Origin: an uncultured Bacteroidia bacterium
Lineage (GTDB): Bacteria > Bacteroidota > Bacteroidia > Bacteroidales > UBA932
Direction: 5' to 3'
Length of the DNA: 53,709 nucleotides
Assembly: GCA_902774155.1 (NCBI GenBank)
Contig: CACYHF010000029.1
Location: 1 to 53,709 of the forward strand
The notes under the pieces were generated by a model. That model was not told the DNA's origin. It did not search any database and saw nothing but the letters and a program-made list of their open reading frames with translations. The position numbers and the translations under genes were made by a program. Of this stretch, positions 10,001 to 17,250 are shown in pieces (the first letter of the stretch is position 1; every line of letters begins with the position of its first letter).

Positions 10001-11410
10001 GCCGTCGGGACCCACGTGGTAAGTGGCCAGATAGCGTTTCACGGCCGGATATACATGGGCGATGGTCTCCCGGTCGCCGGTATGCATGTAGTAGTTCCAG
10101 AAACCGTATCGGCCCACGGCCGCCAGCATCTGACAGGGCAGTTCCACGCCGTAATTGCCGGGAATGGGCGAGAATAGGATGTCATCGGGGCGCTGCCAGT
10201 CGGCCAGCTCCCGAATACCCTTGCGGGTGAGCAGGAACAGGGACGGAGAGAAGGTGTAGAAGCTCTCCCCCGAGATGGTCACAATATCGCCCCACCACTG
10301 GCCGCGTTCACGGTCGGGGCAATCGAAGAAGCTGTCGCGGGCATTCACGTAGATGGTCCGGAGACCCTTTTCCCAGAAGCGGTTGAAGAATACGTCGGAG
10401 CATTCAAACGTCCCGTCCGGGGCTGTATCGTAGCCGGTTTCGCGGTACTTAAGCGCTTTCACTGTGGCGCCGTGCTCCACGATAAGGATGATCTTTTCCC
10501 CGCTGAGCCAGCCCAGGGACTCGTATTCCTGCTCGCCGGCCCTGGTGATGTATTCGGCCCGCAGGCACTCCACCCCTACCTTGGCGTGATCGGTTTCCAG
10601 CACAATCCGGTGTCCGCCTTCAGGGTCTTCCACCCGGATGATGGGGGTCATCTGCATATTGTGCGGCAGCTGTGCCACCAGGGTATCGGCCTCCGGACCA
10701 GGGTGCGTTTCAAAGGCGATTTCCTTCACGCCGAAGTCTTTCCACTGCGGGATAGGGCGTGTGTGCAGGGCACCCAGCGTATTATCCACCAACAAAGCCG
10801 GGGCAAAGCCCTCCGGCGAGCCTGTCTGCCAGCCGGAGATATCTTTCCTGGCATCAAAGGCAATGCTGGATTCCGATAGCCGATAATTGGGCTTGGGCAG
10901 GTCCACCGCCGTCCCATAGGCGGGATGCACGCGGCACAGCCACTGGCCCTCTCCCAGGGCCGGACATTCGAACCACATTTGCGGCTGACCGCTGCTCAGG
11001 TGCGAGAAAGCGTCCTTGCCGAAGTACCACAGCAGCAGGGCTATCTGGTTTTCGCCAGCGTGCAGGTACGGCGTCAGGTCCACCGGGTCGAAATAGCTGT
11101 CCTGCGGGTTGGGGCCCCGCTTGAGTTCGCCTTCAAACACCACCAGCTGGCCGTTTACCCACAACCAGTACTTGCTGTCCACGGCAATGCGGGCCAGGGC
11201 CTCTTGCGGCACGGCATCCAGCGTCACATCCCGGCGGAAAGCCAGCCACTGATTGGGTTCGGTGGTGGCATCGGCACAGGTGAGCGTCTGAGCCACCTCT
11301 ACAATTTCGTCCTGAGGCGGGGTCCAGGGAGCGGACGTCTCCTGGACAGTTCCCTGCCCACAGGCCACCAGCAATAGGGCCGTAAACGCGAGGGCTAAAA
11401 TCTTTCTCAT
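7031..11410 (-). CDS. GH78 alpha-L-rhamnosidase fused to GH3 beta-glucosidase
   Basis: Lipoprotein of 1459 residues (MRKILALAFTALLLVAC) carrying two complete exo-glycosidases. Residues about 30-740 are GH78: an N-terminal jelly roll (YWLWVNGQLVVFEGELKRGP) and an (alpha/alpha)6 barrel with the signature DCPDRERGQWWGD at 363-375, whose Glu368 is the likely acid. Residues about 747-1459 are GH3 with all normal parts: ESYGEDVLL, PKHFVDNYG, nucleophile Asp1012 in VVSDYGAV, the second alpha/beta domain (NPGGRLPFSW) and a C-terminal fibronectin-like domain (VTNTGSVEGDEVVQLY). A rhamnose cap followed by a beta-linked hexose or xylose is the simplest substrate reading. It overlaps GH106 upstream and GH127-GH43 downstream by ATGA. 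Confidence 0.93.
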   Translation of the reverse strand: MRKILALAFTALLLVACGQGTVQETSAPWTPPQDEIVEVAQTLTCADATTEPNQWLAFRRDVTLDAVPQEALARIAVDSKYWLWVNGQLVVFEGELKRGPNPQDSYFDPVDLTPYLHAGENQIALLLWYFGKDAFSHLSSGQPQMWFECPALGEGQWLCRVHPAYGTAVDLPKPNYRLSESSIAFDARKDISGWQTGSPEGFAPALLVDNTLGALHTRPIPQWKDFGVKEIAFETHPGPEADTLVAQLPHNMQMTPIIRVEDPEGGHRIVLETDHAKVGVECLRAEYITRAGEQEYESLGWLSGEKIILIVEHGATVKALKYRETGYDTAPDGTFECSDVFFNRFWEKGLRTIYVNARDSFFDCPDRERGQWWGDIVTISGESFYTFSPSLFLLTRKGIRELADWQRPDDILFSPIPGNYGVELPCQMLAAVGRYGFWNYYMHTGDRETIAHVYPAVKRYLATYHVGPDGLLAWHDGDWNWGDWGVNRDMRLLQNFWYVLALQSVSDMADLVGEEGEGGTYWSQMLELREAIKRVCWTGSCYRHPSYEGETDDRVNALAVLSGVASEDQYEALYEVFKAEEHASPYMEKYVMEALFAMGHGDYALQRERKRYDWMVNHPDHDTLFEHWGVGVDNNWSGGSVNHAWSGGPLAVFPARMLGIVPTQPGWTEFSVRPDPAAFDQCSLSFPTVLGTVAVTLDREKNFLEVTVPEGSRAEVSIPGTLQHHTLGPGTHRVKLQESKPVAKGKYPYQDAQRPIDKRVKDLMKRMSDEDKVAQISAQLLFLGDYYQKRDYKAGHVRNVGHFMPNASPQAVAEAINEDTRRSIEVSPWGIPVLQHGEALHGAQWGNATCFPQSIAMGATFDEDLYSRVGAVVAKELRAVGVRQVYAPVINITRDQRWGRGQESYGEDVLLNSRMGVAYVKALEGGGVVATPKHFVDNYGEGGHDSFASITSWRELREVYLEPFRACFQEGGARSVMSSYNSVDGVPSSCNSVLLQDILKKEWGFDGYVVSDYGAVEIVHGSHKMAATDEDALALCLENGLDLQLHYTSKSLLELVRSGKVSRKTLDEAVRRVLKVKFELGLFDQPFVDAEKAAEVVRCPEHRELAYESAVKSMTLLKNNGILPLKGVRRIGLYGPAADALNLGDYSGGYAGWHGEGAITPYEGLKQALAGQAQVLLDPDPRSCDVLLFFPSIREEEGSDRSSFRLPSAKVEARREETGAVIIAGQQEQRVTVDQEKMVRDLIATGKPVVVVLHNGAVIEITDWVDGAAAVLEAWYPGEQGGRAVADILTGARNPGGRLPFSWVRSIGQNPYYYSIKPSGRGYGYVENDGSPLYPFGYGLSYTSFSYSNFQLPEELPAGENLKVKVTVTNTGSVEGDEVVQLYAHDELASVVRPLKQLVDFKRITLAPGESREVELEVPYRQFGLWDQKMHFGVEEGWFELWLGRNANERISGGRVYVK

Positions 11411-14400
11411 TTCTTTACAAGTTCAAGGGTAACAGGACCCAGGAGGCCGGAGCTTTGGAGTTCGTCATCCGCTTCCCAGGGATGGTTGTTGGTCCAGGTC
11501 TTGCGCTCCGCTTCCGGCAGGCGCTCATCGGCAATCAGGCGGTTCCGCCAGTTGTTGTATACGATCACTTCCAGGGTGTTCTCCCCTTCCTTCACCCACT
11601 GGCTGATATCCAGGCGGTAAGGATAGGTCCAAACGCCGCCCACCGCCTGTCCGTTCACTTTCACCTGCCCCAGCACCATCACCTGGCCAAGATCCAGCGA
11701 TGCGCGGGAGACCGAAGGTAAGGTAAAACGGGTGGTGTAGGTGGCGTTTCCACTGTAATACCGAACGGCCGGATCCGGACTTAAGGTCCAGTCCTCCAGG
11801 CTTTCGAACGTGCGGGTAAAGGCGGGATTCCCGGCCGATGCCGCAAAGTCCACGGTCCAGGGGCCGGAAAGAGCTACGGAGCACGGGGATTCTTCGCTTC
11901 GCTCAGAATGACAGTCACGGGCATCCTTCCGGAATACCACAAAGATGCTCTGAAGGCGGTCCAGGGACAGGGTCTGGCCGTCCCAGCCGGTCACCTCGCC
12001 GGTGAGCGGATCCCAAAGTTCGGCCTGAAGGCCCGAAGGGACCCGGAAGGACGGCTGCACCGTCACGGGCCGGTCTTCCTGGTTGGACAGGAAGTAGAGA
12101 TCGCCCACATTCCCCAGCGTACGGTGGATAAAGAGCAGCCGCCCTTCACCGGTATAGGTGAAATCGGGACGGGAGCCTACATCGTCCAGCACCCGGTCCA
12201 GCGGAGTTCCAGCAAGATAAACGAGGCCTTTTCCTTCCCCGTTCCAGATTTTTTCGGCCAGCTTCTTCACCCTTTCATCGGCCTCATAGATGCCGTGCTG
12301 CATACTGGGGGAACGGAGCGGCGCGTCGCCCACGATGCTCAGGCCCGCCTCCACAAAGCCGGCAATGGTTTCCAGCACCTCCGGACGCATAGCATCCTGG
12401 CGGGGCAGCACCAGCACGCGGTACTGCATCCCGCTGTCCAGCACCAGTTTTCCATCCTGTACCCGCGCGTGGTGGCGCAGGACATCGGCGTTGATGTAGT
12501 CGAAGCTGTAGCCCTCCGGAACGGGCGGATCGGTCACGCCCGTCATCTTGGGAGCATCCTCACCGATGAAATAGGCGATATCGGCCACGTAACGCCCCTG
12601 CTGGAGCATGAGGTTGCAACGTTTGAGGTATTCCACGAAGCTGCCCATGCCTTCGAACCAACTGTTGTTGCGGTTGAATTCGTTGCCGAACCAGGCGCTG
12701 CGGCCGGGCTGGCGGTCGTCGGGCTGCTGGATGTACAGGTGCAGCAGGCTGGCGTTGATGCCTTCGCAGAAGAAACGGTCCACGCGCTGTTTCATCACGC
12801 GCGGATAGCGGTTGAAGGTGGGGCCGCCGGCCGTGCAGGATTCGGCCCAGATCTTATTCTTGCCGTAGATGTGGCCGCAGGAAGAGGCGGCGCGGTTCTC
12901 GATGTCGCCCAGGCTGCCTTCGCTCCAGAATTCGCCGCCAATCTGATCGCTCTGGCTGCCGTACAGGAGGAATTCCGAAGGGAAGCCCCAGTGGCCGTAG
13001 CACTCCAGCCAGGTCTGCAGGCCGTCGGCGTTGGCCTTTTTCCGCAAGCCGCCCACATAGTCGTAGGCCACCCGGTCGGCCACCAGGCGGCGCAGGTCCC
13101 AGAGGAAGCGCTCGCTCTCGTCCATGGTTCCGGTCACCCAGCCTTGGAGCACAGGCAGGTAGGTCCGAGGATCATAGCCGTATGTCTTTTCAAACACCTG
13201 GGTCATATCGTCGGTCCAGTTCTGGCCGCCGGTTTCGTAGCTGTCCTCCACCACCACCTTCCAGGTTTTGCGATCTTCGGGCGGGATGCGGCGCAACAGT
13301 TCGCCCACAAAGGCATCGTAATGCTCCGCAATATAGCGTTTGCTCATCTTGTCCACCTCCAGGCCCGTACCTTCCGGGACGGCCGGAGAATTGTGAACGC
13401 CGGTGCTTTCCATGTAACTGACCAGCACGGTCCACTTGCCGGCCGGCACCTGCCAGCGTAACTTTCCGTCCTGCAGGCAGTCCGTAATGTTCCGTTGGAA
13501 AATGGGATCCACGCAATAACGGAAGTTCACGTATTCCGGATAGTCCCACATGTAGCAATCCCATAGGGGAAGCGGCTCCTGGAACATCTTGGCCAGGCTT
13601 TTTTCGGCATAATGCGGCATATAGGCCAACTGCGACAGCGTAACGGTGTAAGTGCCGTCGGAAGGGTCTTCCAGGCGCAGTTCATAGGTGCCGGGCAAGC
13701 CTTCCGGGAAGCTCTCCACCCAGGGCGCCAGAGGCTTGAAACCCACATTCAGGCCCAGGTTGTGGCGATCGTAGGTAAAAGCGGAGATTTCCTGTCCGTC
13801 TCGCTGGAGCGTAACGGGCGTCCACTGCGGACCGTCGCTTTCCAGGACCAGGCTGTGCACCGGGAAGGACGCCTGCATCTTCAGGACAGCCGGCACGCCC
13901 TTGCGGGTTTTCAGCGTCCAGGTGCGGGAAGCACCTTCCAGGGTCCTGTAGGCCTGGATGTCGATGATCCGGTCCAGCGGTACGTTCGGGAGCTCCAGCA
14001 GCTGTTCGGTCCCGTTGCCTTCCACATACTGGAAATGCCCTTCCACATACTTCATGCTCTGTTCCGGTGTGATCCAGGGACCGCCGGACTGGCTCCAGCC
14101 CGGGCAGTTGAACAGGCCGATTTCAATCCCCAGCTCCCCGGCCGTCTTGAGGGCCTGGTGCGTGATGTCCCACCACTCATCAGAGAACAGCGGCACGGGG
14201 CCATCGGCATCGCCTTCGCTCTGGTTTCCGATAAACGCCTTGTTGATGCCCACCCGTTTCATAGCTTCCAGGTCTTTCACCACGCCTTCCTTGGAGATGT
14301 AGTTGTCCAGCCAGTACCAGTATACGGCGGTCTGTACTGAATCCGGCGGCGTGCGGAAACCTGCTTCCAGGGCCTTCCAGGGGCTGTTTGTACAGCCAAC

Positions 14401-14442
14401 GGCCAACAGGGCAAAACAGAGTAGGAAAAATTGTCTTTTCAT
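11407..14442 (-). CDS. GH106 alpha-L-rhamnosidase with in-frame palindromic repeat insertion
   Basis: Lipoprotein of 1011 residues (MKRQFFLLCFALLAVGC). The GH106 hallmark GIEIGLFNCPGWSQSGGPW lies near residue 105. Acidic active-site candidates occur in VVEDSYETGG, ECYGHWGF and IWAESC. The C-terminus is a galactose-binding-like jelly roll (GNATYTTRFTL, KVNGQAVGGVW). Between the catalytic part and this last domain sits the peptide CHSERSEES, encoded by a dispersed repeat (11888-11912). It lies in a linker, so the enzyme is probably still active. Start: ATG 14442 gives a clean lipoprotein signal; a GTG four codons upstream is an alternative. GH106 and GH78 in one operon suggest two kinds of rhamnose linkage in the substrate. 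Confidence 0.92.
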   Translation of the reverse strand: MKRQFFLLCFALLAVGCTNSPWKALEAGFRTPPDSVQTAVYWYWLDNYISKEGVVKDLEAMKRVGINKAFIGNQSEGDADGPVPLFSDEWWDITHQALKTAGELGIEIGLFNCPGWSQSGGPWITPEQSMKYVEGHFQYVEGNGTEQLLELPNVPLDRIIDIQAYRTLEGASRTWTLKTRKGVPAVLKMQASFPVHSLVLESDGPQWTPVTLQRDGQEISAFTYDRHNLGLNVGFKPLAPWVESFPEGLPGTYELRLEDPSDGTYTVTLSQLAYMPHYAEKSLAKMFQEPLPLWDCYMWDYPEYVNFRYCVDPIFQRNITDCLQDGKLRWQVPAGKWTVLVSYMESTGVHNSPAVPEGTGLEVDKMSKRYIAEHYDAFVGELLRRIPPEDRKTWKVVVEDSYETGGQNWTDDMTQVFEKTYGYDPRTYLPVLQGWVTGTMDESERFLWDLRRLVADRVAYDYVGGLRKKANADGLQTWLECYGHWGFPSEFLLYGSQSDQIGGEFWSEGSLGDIENRAASSCGHIYGKNKIWAESCTAGGPTFNRYPRVMKQRVDRFFCEGINASLLHLYIQQPDDRQPGRSAWFGNEFNRNNSWFEGMGSFVEYLKRCNLMLQQGRYVADIAYFIGEDAPKMTGVTDPPVPEGYSFDYINADVLRHHARVQDGKLVLDSGMQYRVLVLPRQDAMRPEVLETIAGFVEAGLSIVGDAPLRSPSMQHGIYEADERVKKLAEKIWNGEGKGLVYLAGTPLDRVLDDVGSRPDFTYTGEGRLLFIHRTLGNVGDLYFLSNQEDRPVTVQPSFRVPSGLQAELWDPLTGEVTGWDGQTLSLDRLQSIFVVFRKDARDCHSERSEESPCSVALSGPWTVDFAASAGNPAFTRTFESLEDWTLSPDPAVRYYSGNATYTTRFTLPSVSRASLDLGQVMVLGQVKVNGQAVGGVWTYPYRLDISQWVKEGENTLEVIVYNNWRNRLIADERLPEAERKTWTNNHPWEADDELQSSGLLGPVTLELVKK
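11888..11912 (-). repeat. Dispersed GTCAT...ATC repeat inside the GH106 gene
   Basis: Read on the minus strand this is GTCAT followed by TCTGAGCGAAGCGAAGA and ATC, a small imperfect palindrome (ATTCT/AGAAT arms) in frame with the GH106 gene. It gives the peptide HSERSEES. Two relatives with the same GTCAT and ATC ends and stronger stems lie at 36542 and 49953. Short repeats of this look recur in many bacterial genomes, usually between genes. Confidence 0.75.
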
Positions 14443-14475
14443 ATTCGGAGTCACGGGAGCAGTGGTTGAACTTTA

Positions 14476-17163
14476 TTACTCATGGAAAAGCATGGAGGCA
14501 GGCAGGTTTTCCACGGAAATCCCCGGGCCTTTGAGTCCTACCTCAATGGATTCTTCGGCGAAATTGTCCCAGAAACCGATCTCCAGGCGATGGAAACCGG
14601 CATCCAGGGTAACCCAGATTTCCTGGTACCCGCCGCCGTCGCGGTCCAGATTCAGCAAAGGCTGGCCGTCCAGAAGCAGGCGGGAGCCGTCATCAGAACG
14701 GAGGGAAAGCTTATAGAGACCGTCGCGCTCCAGCTTCATCAATCCTTTGAAAATGAGGCCGAAATGGTCTTCCCTCTCCTTGAGCATAGCGGTGATGACA
14801 GGCGTAATACCGGCCGATGTTTCCGGAGCGGAGAGGAAACCGTCTACGCTCATATATCCGCCTTCCCGGTAGCTGTAACGCAGGCCGGGACCGGCAGGTT
14901 TTGCATCCTTTACGGCCGGGAAATAGGTGCCGCCCTGCATCTTCAGGACATTGTTTACCGGCCAGGTAAGCGCTTTCTTAAGCGTGTAAGTGGCGCCTGC
15001 GCGGATATCGACTACCGAGGCGCCAAAGAGCACCTGATAGCTGCCGGCGGCGGCTTCCCAGGCCGATGCAGCCTCGCTGAAAGAGGCCAGCGAGTAGTTG
15101 TCTACCGTCATGGTAAGCACCTGGCTTTCCCCGGGCTGCAGAAGTTTGGTCTTGGCGAAGGCCTTGAGTTCGCGGGCGGGTTTATCCAGCCCGCCGGCCG
15201 GAGCATTAACATAAAGCTGCACCACTTCCTTACCGGCCACGGAACCCGTGTTGGTCACCGTAATGGAGGCGGTGAAGCCATCGGCCCCGGCCTTCACCAC
15301 CGGTTTGGAATAGGCGAAGGTGGTATAGCTGAGTCCATAGCCGAAAGGATAGGACACATCCATACCCACGGTCTGGTAATAGCGGTAGCCCACCCAGATA
15401 TCCTCCGAATAGTAGGTGAAGTCCACGTTCTCCTTCTTGTGATAGGCGCCAAACGGGTCATAGTCGTAGGGGAAATCGGCCGATGAAGGAATGTCCAGAT
15501 AATTGTTGGGGAAAGTCATGGGCAGTTTGCCGGAAGGGTTCACCTTGCCGGTGAGGATATCGGCAATGGCATTGGCGCCTTCCTGACCCGGCGACCAGGG
15601 TAACAGGATGGCATCGGCCAGGTGTTTCCAGGACGCAGTTTCAATGACGCCGCCGATATTGAGTACCACCACCACCCGCTTGCCTCTGGGATGATAGGCG
15701 TTGTGCAGATTCACCAACAGTTCCTTTTCAGTAGCGGAGAGTTCGAAGTCCTCTTCCAGGCGACGGTCCTTGCCCTCGCCGGCCTGACGGCCGAACACCA
15801 CCACGGCTACATCGTTCACAGAAGCCTGGTATTGGATGGCGGTTGCGGTGAGGAAGGGCTCTTCGCGATGCTCGCGGTCTTCCTCGAACTCCATGTCAAA
15901 ACGCAGCTGGAGCGCTTTCGCTTCCACTTCGTAATACTTTTTCAGGCGCTGATCCAGGGGAAAACCGGCTGCTTCCATGGCCTGCACCATATTCACCACA
16001 TAGGGCTTGTTCACCTCGCCGGAACCCGTTCCGCCCGCGATGAAATCCTGACTGGTAACGCCGTATAAGGCAACCCGTTCCGTTCCCTTCAGGGGCAGCG
16101 TCTGGCACTGGTTCTTCAGCAGCACGATGGACTCCCCTGCCGCCTCCCGGGCCATTTTGGCGTGTTCCTCCAGGTTGGGATGACGGGAGAAAGCATACTC
16201 ACGGAAATGCGGGGTTTTCACCACATATTCCAGGATGCGGCGTACATTGCGGTCTACCTCTTCCATGGAAAGACGGCCATCTCGCACGCCATCCAGGATG
16301 CGCTGGATTTCCACCGGGTCACCCGGATCCATGAGGTCGTTGCCCGCCTTGGCCGATTGAACCGTATTGTCTTTCACGCCCCAGTCCGTAATCACAATGC
16401 CCTGGAAACCCCACTCGTCGCGAAGGACGGTGGACAGGAGGTCGTAATCCTGCTGGGTGTAGTTTCCGTTCAGCTTGTTGTAGGAGCTCATCACCGTCCA
16501 GGGATGTCCCTCTTTCACGGCAATCTCGAAGTTCTTGAGGTAGATTTCCCTTAAAGCCCGGCGGGTGACCAGGGCATCGTTCTCCACGCGGTTGGTTTCC
16601 TGATTGTTGGCCGCATAATGCTTGATGGAAGTACCCACGCCGTTACTTTGAACGCCCCGTACATAAGCCGCCGCTATCTTGCCGCTGAGCAGCGGGTCTT
16701 CCGAAAAATACTCGAAGTTGCGGCCGCAGAGCGGATTGCGGTGAATGTTCATGCCCGGTGCCAGCAATACGTCCACACCATATTCCAACACTTCGTTGCC
16801 CAGAACGGCGGTGGTGCGTTCCACCAGGTCCGTGTCCCAGGAACTGGCCAGCAGCGTTCCCACCGGGAAACCTGTGGCCACAGTATGGGCCGGATCACGG
16901 TTGGGGTCTATACGTACACCGGCCGGACCGTCGGAAAAAATGGTCTGTGGAATGCCCAGGCGGGGAATGGCCCGTGTTCCGCCTGCAAAGCCCGGCACCA
17001 GGTTATCGGAGCTGGTACCCACCAGAAGGGCCGCTTTTTCCTCCAGGGTCATGGCCGCCACCACTTCGTCGATGTTGTTTTCCTGCAAGCGGGGCTGCGC
17101 AGCGGCCGCGAGGCCGGTCAGCAAACCGACCGCCACCAAGAGCGTGAAACGTAATCTATTCAT
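14476..17163 (-). CDS. GH3 beta-glycosidase with C-terminal PA14-like domain
   Basis: Exported enzyme of 895 residues with a cleavable signal (MNRLRFTLLVAVGLL to AAAAQ). The GH3 core shows CGRNFEYFSEDP, KHYAANNQE and the nucleophile Asp (about residue 260) in VITDWGV. NPSGKLPMTFP marks the second alpha/beta domain and VTNTGSVAGKEVVQLY the fibronectin-like domain. The last ~140 residues (from PGLRYSYREGG to PASMLFHE) form a PA14-like beta domain with the SDDGSRLLLDGQ signature; it is shared with the two phosphodiesterases next door. GH3 covers beta-glucosidase, xylosidase and related activities, so the sugar is open. ATG 17163 is chosen over upstream codons because only it gives a proper signal peptide. 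An 87-bp gap separates it from GH92; I found no perfect promoter box there. Confidence 0.92.
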   Translation of the reverse strand: MNRLRFTLLVAVGLLTGLAAAAQPRLQENNIDEVVAAMTLEEKAALLVGTSSDNLVPGFAGGTRAIPRLGIPQTIFSDGPAGVRIDPNRDPAHTVATGFPVGTLLASSWDTDLVERTTAVLGNEVLEYGVDVLLAPGMNIHRNPLCGRNFEYFSEDPLLSGKIAAAYVRGVQSNGVGTSIKHYAANNQETNRVENDALVTRRALREIYLKNFEIAVKEGHPWTVMSSYNKLNGNYTQQDYDLLSTVLRDEWGFQGIVITDWGVKDNTVQSAKAGNDLMDPGDPVEIQRILDGVRDGRLSMEEVDRNVRRILEYVVKTPHFREYAFSRHPNLEEHAKMAREAAGESIVLLKNQCQTLPLKGTERVALYGVTSQDFIAGGTGSGEVNKPYVVNMVQAMEAAGFPLDQRLKKYYEVEAKALQLRFDMEFEEDREHREEPFLTATAIQYQASVNDVAVVVFGRQAGEGKDRRLEEDFELSATEKELLVNLHNAYHPRGKRVVVVLNIGGVIETASWKHLADAILLPWSPGQEGANAIADILTGKVNPSGKLPMTFPNNYLDIPSSADFPYDYDPFGAYHKKENVDFTYYSEDIWVGYRYYQTVGMDVSYPFGYGLSYTTFAYSKPVVKAGADGFTASITVTNTGSVAGKEVVQLYVNAPAGGLDKPARELKAFAKTKLLQPGESQVLTMTVDNYSLASFSEAASAWEAAAGSYQVLFGASVVDIRAGATYTLKKALTWPVNNVLKMQGGTYFPAVKDAKPAGPGLRYSYREGGYMSVDGFLSAPETSAGITPVITAMLKEREDHFGLIFKGLMKLERDGLYKLSLRSDDGSRLLLDGQPLLNLDRDGGGYQEIWVTLDAGFHRLEIGFWDNFAEESIEVGLKGPGISVENLPASMLFHE

Positions 17164-17250
17164 TATTAGCACTTTGTTGAAAATCGATTGGGCAATCTTG
17201 AACAATCAATTATCTATAACAATCTATAAATCAACCACTTATCTCCACAC

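Noticed and set aside
7145-10177. A 1010-codon plus-strand frame inside the GH78-GH3 gene
   Set aside because: Antisense to a well-supported fused enzyme with intact catalytic motifs in both halves.
17164-17250. A promoter between GH92 and GH3
   Set aside because: The gap is AT-rich but I found no exact TAnnTTTG box on the minus strand.
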